From Lysobacterales bacterium (GTDB lineage Bacteria > Pseudomonadota > Gammaproteobacteria > Xanthomonadales > Rhodanobacteraceae), in the NCBI GenBank assembly GCA_016707485.1, contig JADJHN010000003.1, positions 248,001 to 312,000 on the forward strand: 64,000 nucleotides of DNA. Reading direction: 5' to 3'. Shown here in pieces: positions 8,871-17,406 of this stretch. Under the pieces are notes generated by a model. The model did not search any database, was not told the DNA's origin, and saw nothing but the letters and a program-made list of their open reading frames with translations. Position 1 is the first letter of the stretch. Each line of letters opens with the position of its first letter. Made by a program: the position numbers and the translations under genes.

Positions 8871-9353
8871 CTAGAACGGAATCTCGTCATCCTCGAAATT
8901 GTCGTCACGCGCCGCGGCGGGAGCCTGTCGAGCCGGTGCGCCCTGGGCGCCGCGTGGAGCCCCGCGTTCGGGCCTGTCGCCGCCACGCTCACGGCTGCCA
9001 CCGCTGCCACCACCTTCATTGCCACCAAGCATCTGCATCTCGTTGCCGATGATGTCGGTGCTGTAGCGCTGGATGCCTTCCTTGTCGGTGTATTTTTCAG
9101 TGCGGATCGAGCCTTCGACATACACCTGGCGACCCTTCTTCAGGTACTCGCCGGCGATTTCCGCAAGCCGGCCGAACATCTTCACGCGATGCCATTCGGT
9201 GCGCTCCTGCTGCTCGCCGGTCTGCTTGTCCTTCCACGATTCCGACGTTGCCACGCTGAGCGTGCAGACCGCGGTGCCGCCGGCCGTGTATTTGACCTCG
9301 GGATCCGCGCCGAGATTGCCCACCAGGATGACCTTGTTCACACCCCTTGCCAT
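8871..9353 (-). CDS. ssb: Single-stranded DNA-binding protein SSB
   Basis: 160 residues. The OB fold at residues 1-112 starts MARGVNKVILVGNLGADPEVKYT and contains the ERTEWHRVKMFGRLAEIAGEYL core. A flexible Gly/Arg/Ala-rich linker follows. The acidic tail ends in DDEIPF, the docking tip that recruits replication and repair partners. It coats single-stranded DNA as a tetramer. Length and both ends match the gammaproteobacterial form. It stands alone, with the terminator downstream. Confidence 0.97.
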   Translation of the reverse strand: MARGVNKVILVGNLGADPEVKYTAGGTAVCTLSVATSESWKDKQTGEQQERTEWHRVKMFGRLAEIAGEYLKKGRQVYVEGSIRTEKYTDKEGIQRYSTDIIGNEMQMLGGNEGGGSGGSRERGGDRPERGAPRGAQGAPARQAPAAARDDNFEDDEIPF

Positions 9354-9633
9354 TGCATCGCTCCTCGTTGTCGATTCGATCCGGCCATGTCCAGTGCAAT
9401 GATGCGGCCTGCTGTCTCAGGGACTGCGAACGCACCTTGCCGATGAAGCACCGCATGATACATGGGCCACGCCGCAGGGTGATCGCAGGATGCCTCGGCA
9501 GCGGGCGGGGCCGGCTTCCTGCCGTGAATTGACCGATACTCGGTCCCGGCCGGGCGATCCGCAAGCGAATGATTTTCCGCTCCGCGCCGTTCCAGTCCAT
9601 GCCGCCCTGCCCTGCCTGCCCCGAGGAAAAACA

Positions 9634-11775
9634 GTGTCCCGATCCTGGATCCGCTGGAGCTTGCTTGCTTTCCTCATCGTGGCGGGCCTGCTCCTTTGGC
9701 GGAGCGGATTGCTGGCCGAACTCACCTTGCAGGGATTGAAGGCGCGCCAACATGCACTGGGCGCATGGGTTGCCGGCAACCACCTGCTCGCGCTTTTCGG
9801 CTTCTTCCTCGTCTATGTCGCCGTTGCCGCCCTGTCGCTGCCCGGCGCCGCCATCCTCACGCTGGCCGCGGGAGCCTTGTTCGGCGTGTTCGAGGGAACG
9901 CTTTTGACGTCGTTCGCCAGTTCGATCGGCGCGACCCTGGCTTTCCTGGTGTCACGTTTTCTCCTGCGCGACAGCCTGCGCGCGAAATACGGCCAGCGCC
10001 TGCGCGCGTTTGATGAAGGCATCCAGCGGGATGGCGCGCTCTACCTGTTTTCACTGCGCCTGGTCCCCGCATTCCCGTTTTTCCTGGTCAACCTGCTCGC
10101 CGGCCTGACCACGCTGAAGACCGGCGTCTTCTACCTGGTCAGCCAGGTCGGCATGTTGCCGGGCACCATTGTCTATGTGTATGCCGGCACGCAACTGGCC
10201 CGCATCGACAGCCTTGCCGGCATTCTTTCGCCGGGCCTGATTGCTGCGTTCGTCCTGCTTGGCATCCTGCCCCTGCTGATGCGCTGGCTGACCCGCCGGA
10301 TGCAGGCGCGGCGCGTCTATCGCGGCTACCGGCGTCCGCGGCGATTCGACTACAACCTGATCGTCATCGGCGCCGGCTCGGCGGGTCTGGTCTCGGCCTA
10401 TATTGCCGCTGCGGTCAAAGCCAGGGTTGCCCTGATCGAGCGCCACCGGATGGGTGGTGATTGCCTGAATACCGGTTGCGTGCCGTCCAAGGCCCTGCTG
10501 CGCAGTGCGCGACTGCTGGCCGATGTGCGCAACGCGGAGCGCTACGGCATTGCCGGGGCCACGGCCGCAGTCGACTTTCCCAAGGTGATGCAGCGCGTGC
10601 ACGAGGTCATCGCCAGGATCGAGCCGCATGATTCGGTCGAACGCTACCGCGGCCTTGGCGTCGAGGTGATCAAGGGCGATGCGCGCATCGTTTCGCCCTG
10701 GGAAGTCGAAGTCGGTGGACAACGCCTCAGCGCACGCAGCCTGATCATCGCCAGCGGTGCGCAGGCGCGCGTGCCCGCCATCGAGGGGCTCGACGCCGTC
10801 GATTTCCGCACGTCGGATACCTTGTGGGAAATCCGTGAATTGCCGAAAAACCTGGTCATCGTCGGTGGCGGCCCGGTCGGCTGCGAGCTGGCGCAGGCGT
10901 TCGCACGCCTGGGCAGCAGGGTCAGCCTGGTGCAGAAGGATTCACGCCTGCTGCCGCGTGAAGATGCCGATGCCTCGAAGATCATCGCCGACCGCTTTGC
11001 CGCCGAAGGCATCGAGGTGGTCGGCAATTGCGAGGCCATCCGCGTCGAAGGAGACAAGGCAGGCGGCGTCCTCGTCGGCAGGCGCAATGGCGAGGAAATG
11101 CGCTTCGCCTTCGATCGGCTCCTGCTCGCGCTGGGACGCAAGCCGAATGCCAGCGGCTTCGGCCTCGAAGCACTCGGCGTGGAAATCGACCCGTGCGGCA
11201 CGATCCGCAATGACGCCCTGTTGCGCACGAATTTTCCGAACATCTTCGTCGCCGGCGACGTCGCCGGGCCATACCAGTTCACCCACGTCGCCTCGCATCA
11301 GGCCTGGTACGCAGCGGTCAACGCCCTGCTTGCGCCGTTCTGGAGTTTCAAGGTCGATTACCGGGTGATTCCGTGGGCGACCTTCACCGATCCCGAGGTC
11401 GCCCGCGTCGGCTTGTCCGAAACCGAGGCCAGAGCGCAAGGCATCGAGGTCGAAGTGACCCGCTACAACCTCGACGACCTCGATCGGGCCATCGCCGATG
11501 CGGCCGACCACGGCTACGTGAAGGTCCTCACCGCCCCGGGCAAGGACCGCATCCTCGGCGCGACCATCGTCGGCGAACACGCGGGCGACCTGCTGGCCGA
11601 GTTCGTCCTCGCCATGAAACACGGCATCGGCCTGAACAAGCTGCTCGGCACGATCCATGTCTACCCGACCCTTGGCGAGGCCGCGAAGATGGCGGCCGGG
11701 GCCTGGAAACGCGCCCATGCACCGCAAGGCACCTTGCGCCTGGCCGAGCGCTTTTTTGCCTGGCGCAGGCGATGA
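9634..11775 (+). CDS. TVP38/DedA-like membrane domain fused to a pyridine nucleotide-disulfide oxidoreductase
   Basis: 713 residues from the GTG preceded by GAGGAA at 6 bases. Residues 1 to about 225 form a TVP38/TMEM64 (SNARE-associated) membrane domain with several helices and the re-entrant signature LRLVPAFPFFLVNLLAG. From about 238 a flavoprotein follows: the FAD loop VIGAGSAGLVSA, the redox pair C277/C282 in GGDCLNTGCVPSK, the NAD(P) loop IVGGGPVGCELAQAF, and the FAD motif FVAGDVAG. The usual HxHPT dyad reads HVYPT: a Tyr replaces the catalytic His, so lipoamide dehydrogenase activity is unlikely. It lies 46 bases upstream of the arsM-like gene and probably heads that operon. Its substrate is unknown; a role in thiol, arsenic or quinone redox is inferred. 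Confidence 0.88.
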   Translation: MSRSWIRWSLLAFLIVAGLLLWRSGLLAELTLQGLKARQHALGAWVAGNHLLALFGFFLVYVAVAALSLPGAAILTLAAGALFGVFEGTLLTSFASSIGATLAFLVSRFLLRDSLRAKYGQRLRAFDEGIQRDGALYLFSLRLVPAFPFFLVNLLAGLTTLKTGVFYLVSQVGMLPGTIVYVYAGTQLARIDSLAGILSPGLIAAFVLLGILPLLMRWLTRRMQARRVYRGYRRPRRFDYNLIVIGAGSAGLVSAYIAAAVKARVALIERHRMGGDCLNTGCVPSKALLRSARLLADVRNAERYGIAGATAAVDFPKVMQRVHEVIARIEPHDSVERYRGLGVEVIKGDARIVSPWEVEVGGQRLSARSLIIASGAQARVPAIEGLDAVDFRTSDTLWEIRELPKNLVIVGGGPVGCELAQAFARLGSRVSLVQKDSRLLPREDADASKIIADRFAAEGIEVVGNCEAIRVEGDKAGGVLVGRRNGEEMRFAFDRLLLALGRKPNASGFGLEALGVEIDPCGTIRNDALLRTNFPNIFVAGDVAGPYQFTHVASHQAWYAAVNALLAPFWSFKVDYRVIPWATFTDPEVARVGLSETEARAQGIEVEVTRYNLDDLDRAIADAADHGYVKVLTAPGKDRILGATIVGEHAGDLLAEFVLAMKHGIGLNKLLGTIHVYPTLGEAAKMAAGAWKRAHAPQGTLRLAERFFAWRRR

Positions 11776-11821
11776 GTGCGGGATAATGCCGCTGCAGATC
11801 CCATCAATGACAGGAAACCCC

Positions 11822-12874
11822 ATGACCCCCTCCAGCGATCACGAAGAGGTCCGCCGCTACTATGGTGAAGTCCTGCAAGCGAGCAGCGATCTGAAAACCG
11901 GTGCCTGCTGCCCGAGTGAATCGATGCCGCCTGCCCTGCGCAGCCAACTCGCCGACATCCATCCCGAAATCACCGCGCGCTTCTATGGCTGCGGCTCGCC
12001 GATGCCTGCCGTGGTTTGCGGCAAGACCGTACTCGATCTCGGTTGTGGCACGGGCCGCGATGTCTACCTGTTGTCGCGCCTGGTCGGCGAGCGCGGGCAC
12101 GTCATCGGCATCGACATGACCCCCGAGCAACTTGTCGTCGCCCGCCGCCACCAGGCCTGGCAAGCCGAGCGTTACGGCCATGCACGATCCAATGTGCAAT
12201 TGATCGAAGGCCGCATCGAAGACCTCGCTGCCTGCGGCATTGCCGATGCCAGCGTCGATATCGTCATCTCCAACTGCGTCCTCAATCTTTCGCCGGACAA
12301 GGAAAAGGTCTTCGCCGAGATCTTCCGCGTCCTCAGGCCCGGCGGTGAACTGCATTTCTCCGATGTCTTCGCCGATCGACGCATCCCGCCGGCGCTGCGC
12401 AACGATCCGGTGCTGCTCGGCGAATGCCTGTCCGGTGCGCTGTATGTCGAGGATTTCCGGCGCATGCTTGGCCGCATTGGCTGCGCCGACGTGCGCTGCG
12501 TCAGCCAGGCACCGATTGCGCTGAACGATGCGCAGATCATTGCGCGCATCGGCATGGTCGCTTTCCGCTCGATGACGTTGCGCGCATTCAAGCTCGATCT
12601 CGAGGACCGCTGCGAGGACTACGGGCAGATCGCGACCTATCGCGGCAGCATCGCCGGACAGCCGCATGCCTACCTGCTCGATGACCATCACCGCTTCGAG
12701 ACCGGCAAGCCGACGCCGGTCTGCGGCAATACCTACGACATGCTCTCGGCGACCCGCCTTGCCGCCCACTTCGACCTGCATGGCGAGCGGCGCGTGCATT
12801 ACGGACTGTTCGCCTGCGCGCCGGCAAACCCGGGCACTGCTGCAGGCGCCGAAGCCACGCAGGGCTGTTGCTGA
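11822..12874 (+). CDS. arsM: ArsM-like arsenite S-adenosylmethionine methyltransferase
   Basis: 350 residues. The ATG at 11822 follows AGGAAA at a good distance; an in-frame ATG lies at 11807. The class I methyltransferase motif VLDLGCGTGRDVYLLS binds SAM. Arsenic-binding cysteines typical of ArsM are present: the C29-C30 pair, C152 in ISNCVLNLSPDKEKVF and C202 in LGECLSGALY. Thus As(III) would be methylated in the cytosol. Together with arsS and two sugar-transferase genes downstream, the methylated product probably feeds arsenosugar synthesis rather than only volatilisation. The C-terminal CGNTYDML region with a final TQGCC adds further cysteines. Confidence 0.9.
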   Translation: MTPSSDHEEVRRYYGEVLQASSDLKTGACCPSESMPPALRSQLADIHPEITARFYGCGSPMPAVVCGKTVLDLGCGTGRDVYLLSRLVGERGHVIGIDMTPEQLVVARRHQAWQAERYGHARSNVQLIEGRIEDLAACGIADASVDIVISNCVLNLSPDKEKVFAEIFRVLRPGGELHFSDVFADRRIPPALRNDPVLLGECLSGALYVEDFRRMLGRIGCADVRCVSQAPIALNDAQIIARIGMVAFRSMTLRAFKLDLEDRCEDYGQIATYRGSIAGQPHAYLLDDHHRFETGKPTPVCGNTYDMLSATRLAAHFDLHGERRVHYGLFACAPANPGTAAGAEATQGCC

Positions 12875-13566
12875 TCGTGCCCGCGAATGTCGCCATCATT
12901 GTTCCCGCTGCGCCCGGCGACATCGCCTGGCGCGTGCTGCTGGCGCAACTGCAGGGTGCGAACGCCAAGGAAATCTGCCTGGTGCTCGCCGAAGGCGACG
13001 AAACACCTGTGGACATGCACGCAAGCGCATTCAAGGTTCTGCATGCACCCGTCGGACGCCCGCGCCAACTCAATGCCGGCGTTGCCGCAAGCACGGCCGA
13101 CTGGCTGTGGTTCCTGCACGCGGATTCCGTACTGACGCCTGCGACACTTGCGGCCATGCACGAATTCGTGGGCTGGGACGAAGACGCCATTGGCTATTTC
13201 CAACTGCGCTTCCTCGATGACGGTCCGCGCTGGATGTTCCTCAACGCCTGGGGTGCGGCCTTGCGCAGCCGTCTCCTTGGCCTGCCGTTTGGCGACCAGG
13301 GCCTGCTCATGCCGAGGCGCGTGTTGCACGCCCTTGGCGGCTTCGATGAAGGCATCGACCGGGGCGAGGATCATGCCCTGGTGTGGACCGCGCACGCCCG
13401 CCGCATCCCCGTGCGCGCGCTTGGCGCAAGCCTGCGCACCAGCGCCCGCCGCTATGCCGAACAAGGCTGGTGGCGAACGACCTGGCAACACCTGTGCCTG
13501 ACCCGCACGCAGGCCGCCGAATTCTCGCGCCAGGCACGCGCACGCGCCGCGATCGAACGCGCATGA
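12868..13566 (+). CDS. TIGR04283-type arsenosugar glycosyltransferase (GT2-like)
   Basis: 232 residues if TTG at 12868 is used; GTG at 12877 is the alternative. Both overlap or abut the arsM stop. It has a GT-A fold with VAIIVPA at the start, GRPRQLNAGVAASTADWLWFLHADSVLT as the nucleotide-sugar/metal region (the HAD triad), and FGDQGLLMPRRVLHALGGF plus GEDHAL as the acceptor-side motif. The family occurs beside arsS and is expected to handle a sugar during arsenosugar assembly. The precise reaction has not, to my knowledge, been proven. Confidence 0.85.
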   Translation: MLIVPANVAIIVPAAPGDIAWRVLLAQLQGANAKEICLVLAEGDETPVDMHASAFKVLHAPVGRPRQLNAGVAASTADWLWFLHADSVLTPATLAAMHEFVGWDEDAIGYFQLRFLDDGPRWMFLNAWGAALRSRLLGLPFGDQGLLMPRRVLHALGGFDEGIDRGEDHALVWTAHARRIPVRALGASLRTSARRYAEQGWWRTTWQHLCLTRTQAAEFSRQARARAAIERA

Positions 13567-14252
13567 GTTGTGCCGTCGCCATCTTCGTCAAGACGCCGCA
13601 GCTCTCCGCGGTGAAGACGCGGCTGTGGCCGGGCATTGGTCGCCGCCAGGCGGAGCGGCTGCATTGCGCATCGGCGGCGGCAGTGCGCTCGGTAGTCGCG
13701 CAGGCCGGTGCGAACGGCACCATCCGTGGCTATTGGGCGCTCGCCGAAGCGGCCGCGGCGAGTGCGGCGTTCTGGCCCGGCCTTGCCCACGTCGAGCAGG
13801 GCGAAGGTTCGCTGGGCGAACGCATGGCGTCGGTTTACCGGCAACTGCGCGAGCTGCACGCCGGCGTGATCCTTGTTGGTGCGGATGCTCCGCAACTGCA
13901 GGCGGACATGCTCCTGCAGGCGGCCGCCTGGCTTGCTGAAGGACCCGCACGGCTGACGCTGGGTCGCGCTGCCGATGGCGGCTTCTGGCTGTTTGGCGGC
14001 AATCGGGATATCGCCACGCCGGCATGGCTCGAACCGCGTTACAGCGAGGCTGCCACTGCCGATGAATTCTTCCGCGCCATGGATGCGTTTGGTGACTGGT
14101 GCGAACTGGCCAGCCTGCAGGACATCGATACGCTCGCCGACTTCGCCGCAGTCCGCGCGCAACTGCAAGCGCTGCCGGCGGCGACTGTCGAACAGCAAGG
14201 CATTTGCGATCTGCTTGCCGAATTGGCGACGATCGCGGAGCCTTGCACGTGA
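13563..14252 (+). CDS. TIGR04282-type arsenosugar glycosyltransferase (CofC/MobA-like fold)
   Basis: 229 residues. Its ATG overlaps the previous stop by 4 bases (ATGA). The start AVAIFVKTPQLSAVKTRLWPGIG resembles the nucleotidyl/glycosyltransferase loop of this family. LVGADAPQL gives the metal-binding Asp, and LTLGRAADGGFWLFG is the substrate region. It is encoded as a partner to the TIGR04283 protein in arsenosugar clusters. Its exact donor and acceptor are not known. Confidence 0.84.
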   Translation: MSCAVAIFVKTPQLSAVKTRLWPGIGRRQAERLHCASAAAVRSVVAQAGANGTIRGYWALAEAAAASAAFWPGLAHVEQGEGSLGERMASVYRQLRELHAGVILVGADAPQLQADMLLQAAAWLAEGPARLTLGRAADGGFWLFGGNRDIATPAWLEPRYSEAATADEFFRAMDAFGDWCELASLQDIDTLADFAAVRAQLQALPAATVEQQGICDLLAELATIAEPCT

Positions 14253-15085
14253 TCGCGTGGCTGCTCACGCATGCCGCATCGACCCGATTTGCGGTGGTTG
14301 CCGGCGTGTTTGCAGTTCTCCTCGTGCTGCAGCTGCGCATGCCGCGGCGTGGCGATCATTCCGCACCTGGCCGCTATGTGCGCAATTTGTCCTTGCCGCT
14401 GATTTCCGCCGCCATCGTGTACCTGCTGCTGCCGCTGACCCTGGTCGGCCTGGCCACGCTGCTGGCCGAGAGGCAGCTTGGCCTGTTCAACCTGCTCGAG
14501 TGGCCGCCGCTGATCGAACTTGCAATCACCATCATCGTGTTCGACCTGGCCATCTACTGGCAGCACCGGGCCATGCATGAGTTGCCGTGGCTGTGGCGCC
14601 TGCATCGTCTGCACCATACCGATCTCGATTTCGAACTGACCCTGGGCCTGCGTTTCCATCCGTTCGAGATACTGTTTTCGCTGCTCTGCAAGGCGCTGGT
14701 CATTGCCGCGCTTGGCGCCGCGCCACTCGCCGTCCTGTGCTGCGAGATCCTGCTTGCCGCATTTGCCCTGTTTTCGCATGCCGACATCCGCATCGCCAAG
14801 CGCTGGGATCAAGTCCTGCGCCGGTTCGTCATCACCCCCGACTGGCATCGCGTGCATCATTCGGTGCATCGAGCGGAGACCGACAGCAACTACGGCAACC
14901 TGCTGAGCATCTGGGATCGCCTGTTTGGCTCGGCCACCGAACAACCGCGGGATGGCCACCTTGGCATGCGCCTTGGCCTTGACGAATTCCGCGACGAAGC
15001 CTCGCAGCGGCTTCGTGGCATGCTCATGCAACCGTTTCTCGACGCCACCACCCCGACCGGAAAGAACGACAAACCCCATGCGTGA
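14249..15085 (+). CDS. Fatty acid hydroxylase / sterol desaturase family membrane protein
   Basis: 278 residues from the GTG that overlaps the previous stop (GTGA). Hydrophobic helices flank the histidine-box architecture of the di-iron hydroxylase superfamily: HRAMH and HRLHHTD in the first half, and HRVHHSVHR plus SNYGNLLSIWDRLFG in the second. Such enzymes hydroxylate or desaturate lipid chains at the membrane using O2. Here it sits inside the arsenic operon, between the sugar transferase and arsS, overlapping both. A role in making or tailoring an arsenic-containing lipid is an attractive inference. A simple hitch-hiker is possible but less likely given the overlaps. Confidence 0.86.
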   Translation: MIAWLLTHAASTRFAVVAGVFAVLLVLQLRMPRRGDHSAPGRYVRNLSLPLISAAIVYLLLPLTLVGLATLLAERQLGLFNLLEWPPLIELAITIIVFDLAIYWQHRAMHELPWLWRLHRLHHTDLDFELTLGLRFHPFEILFSLLCKALVIAALGAAPLAVLCCEILLAAFALFSHADIRIAKRWDQVLRRFVITPDWHRVHHSVHRAETDSNYGNLLSIWDRLFGSATEQPRDGHLGMRLGLDEFRDEASQRLRGMLMQPFLDATTPTGKNDKPHA

Positions 15086-16034
15086 TACCTGGCCCCGGCT
15101 TGCCTGCAGCGAATTTCCCCCGATCGAACGCGGGCGCATCACCACCTTGCAGTTGAATCTCGGCTATCGCTGCAACCTCAGTTGCATCCATTGCCACGTC
15201 AATGCCGGTCCACGGCGCACCGAAACCATGGATCGCGACACCATGCAACTCGCCCTCGAAGTCGGCGCACGACTCGGCGTCGGCATTCTCGACCTGACCG
15301 GCGGGTCGCCGGAAATGAACGTCGATTTCCGCTGGCTCGTGGAAACCGCAAAGGCGCGAGGCCTGCACGTGATGGATCGGCTGAATCCGACGATCATGCA
15401 GGAACCTGGCTATGCATGGGTCGGCGAATTCCTCGCCGCGCATGAAGTCGAAGCCATCGCCTCCCTGCCCTGCTACAGCCAGGCCAATGTCGAGGAGCAG
15501 CGTGGCGAAGGCACGTTCGAAAGTTCGATCACGGCCTTGCAGAGGCTCAACGCGCTCGGCTATGCCATGCCCGACAGCAAACTCATCCTCAACCTGGTCT
15601 ACAACCCGAACGGTGCCTTCCTGCCGCCAGCACAGGGGCAACTTGAACGGGAATACCGGCACCTGCTCGGCGAGAATTTCGGCATCCGCTTCAACCACCT
15701 GTATGCGCTGGCAAACATGCCGATCCAGCGTTTTGGTTCGTGGTTGCTGTCGAAGGGGAAGTTCGACGATTACATGGCAACCCTGCGCAATGCGCACCAG
15801 GATGCCAATCTCGATGCGGTCATGTGCCGCTCGACCTTGAGTGTCGGCCACGATGGCAAGGTCTACGACTGCGATTTCAACCAGATGCTCAAGCTGCCGC
15901 TGGCCGGGCGCACGCAGGATACCCATCTGCGCGACCTGCTCGCGCAGGATCTGCCCAGGGAAATTGGTGTCGCCGGCCATTGCTTTGGCTGCACCGCAGG
16001 GCAGGGTTCGAGCTGCGGCGGCGCCTTGCATTGA
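15078..16034 (+). CDS. arsS: Arsenosugar biosynthesis radical SAM protein ArsS
   Basis: 318 residues; the start overlaps the hydroxylase gene by 8 bases. The radical SAM cluster is C32-x3-C36-x2-C39 in YRCNLSCIHCHVN, followed by LDLTGGSPEMN (SAM-binding GGSPE) and LNPTIMQEPGY. The C-terminal part has further cysteines (CRSTLSVGHDGKVYDCDFNQ, HCFGCTAGQGSSCGG), fitting the auxiliary-cluster or DUF3641-type domain of the family. It is thought to place the 5'-deoxyadenosyl group on dimethylarsenic, the key step toward arsenosugars. Last gene of the operon. Confidence 0.92.
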   Translation: MRDTWPRLACSEFPPIERGRITTLQLNLGYRCNLSCIHCHVNAGPRRTETMDRDTMQLALEVGARLGVGILDLTGGSPEMNVDFRWLVETAKARGLHVMDRLNPTIMQEPGYAWVGEFLAAHEVEAIASLPCYSQANVEEQRGEGTFESSITALQRLNALGYAMPDSKLILNLVYNPNGAFLPPAQGQLEREYRHLLGENFGIRFNHLYALANMPIQRFGSWLLSKGKFDDYMATLRNAHQDANLDAVMCRSTLSVGHDGKVYDCDFNQMLKLPLAGRTQDTHLRDLLAQDLPREIGVAGHCFGCTAGQGSSCGGALH

Positions 16035-16153
16035 GCACTCGCCCGGGTCGGGTGCAGGCGTGGATGCGCCGATATTGCAAGCATGCATGCTTTGCCGTTG
16101 AACGTGCCCGCTATACTGGGCGCATCCGATGCGGGGAATGACCTTTGAGCTCC

Positions 16154-17149
16154 ATGCTACTTGCCGAGAACGCGGAAATCCGCAGTTTTGCCGACGTGCA
16201 GGCGCTTGCTGCTGCCGACATGGAGGCAGTCAACACGCTGATCCGCCAACGACTCGCATCGAATGTCGTGCTGATCAACCAGATTTCCGCGCACATCATC
16301 GGCAGTGGCGGCAAACGCCTGCGACCCATGCTGCACCTGCTCGCCGCGCGCGCCTGCGCCTACCGCGGCAACGGCCACATCCTGCTCGCCGCCCTGATCG
16401 AGTTCATCCACACCTCGACCCTGCTGCATGACGATGTCGTCGATGAATCCGACCTGCGTCGCGGACGCAAGACGGCGAACGCGGTATGGGGCAACGCGGC
16501 CAGCGTGCTGGTCGGCGATTTCCTCTATTCGCGATCGTTCCAGATGATGGTCGAGCTCGACGACATGCGCATCATGCGCATCCTCGCCGACACCACCAAC
16601 CGCATCGCCGAGGGCGAAGTCCTGCAGCTGCTCAACATCGGCAATGCCGACACCACCGAGCAGGCCTATCTTGATGTGATTGAACGCAAGACCGCAGTGC
16701 TGTTCTCGGCAGCGACGCGTCTTGGCGCGGTTCTCGCCGGATTGCCGAGCGAGCAGGAAGAAGCGCTCGCGCAATACGGGCTCCATCTCGGCTATGCATT
16801 CCAGATTGCCGATGACGTGCTCGACTATGTGTCCGATGCCGACACACTCGGCAAGAACATCGGCGACGATCTCGCCGAAGGCAAGCCGACCCTCCCGGTC
16901 ATTCACGCCATCGCCCACAGCCCCCCCGGGCAAGCAGCAAGCCTGCGGCGCGCGATTGAATCCGGCGGGCTCGATTCACTCGACAACATCATTGCCGCGA
17001 TCCGCGATTCCGGCGCCATCGACCATGCACGCTCGCGCGCCGAGCACTACGCGCAATCGGCACGATCGACCTTGTCCGCCCTGCCCGCCTCGCCGGCCCG
17101 CGATGCACTTTCCCTGTTGGCGGATCATTCGGTCAACCGAAGTTCCTGA
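16154..17149 (+). CDS. ispB: Octaprenyl/all-trans polyprenyl diphosphate synthase
   Basis: 331 residues from ATG 16154; a TTG at 16145 is also in frame. The first aspartate-rich motif is seen in LLHDDVVDESDLRRGRKTAN and the second in ADDVLDYVSD. GSGGKRLRPMLHLLAAR is the isopentenyl diphosphate site. It elongates farnesyl diphosphate to the long isoprenoid side chain of ubiquinone. It matches the proteobacterial IspB family along its full length. A perfect 14-base palindrome (AAGCATGCATGCTT) and a TATACT element lie in the 119-base upstream gap, but no clear -35 element was found. Confidence 0.95.
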   Translation: MLLAENAEIRSFADVQALAAADMEAVNTLIRQRLASNVVLINQISAHIIGSGGKRLRPMLHLLAARACAYRGNGHILLAALIEFIHTSTLLHDDVVDESDLRRGRKTANAVWGNAASVLVGDFLYSRSFQMMVELDDMRIMRILADTTNRIAEGEVLQLLNIGNADTTEQAYLDVIERKTAVLFSAATRLGAVLAGLPSEQEEALAQYGLHLGYAFQIADDVLDYVSDADTLGKNIGDDLAEGKPTLPVIHAIAHSPPGQAASLRRAIESGGLDSLDNIIAAIRDSGAIDHARSRAEHYAQSARSTLSALPASPARDALSLLADHSVNRSS

Positions 17150-17406
17150 TCCCTGATTTGCTGACTTCTTGTTTCCGATGGAATCGTTGCCAGTTTGACT
17201 TGAATTGGCTTTTTTCACGACTTCACCGGGTGGCAGTGCTGGCGGTCGTGACTCGCCTCCCGTCGAACTGGCAGCTTTTCTATGCCGCTGCGCGGCGCGG
17301 CATCGTGTCTTATTGCTTTCCTGCTCGAAAATGGCGGCTTCTTCACGCCGCCAGGCCGCGCAAAAGAGCGGCCAGTCCACCGTGACGCGAACACATAGTG
17401 AAAGAA

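Noticed and set aside
16077..16095. Palindrome GCAAGCATGCATGCTTTGC as terminator of the arsenic operon
   Set aside because: The 14-base palindrome has no loop or T-run and is weak as an intrinsic terminator; it may be an operator, but nothing else supports that.
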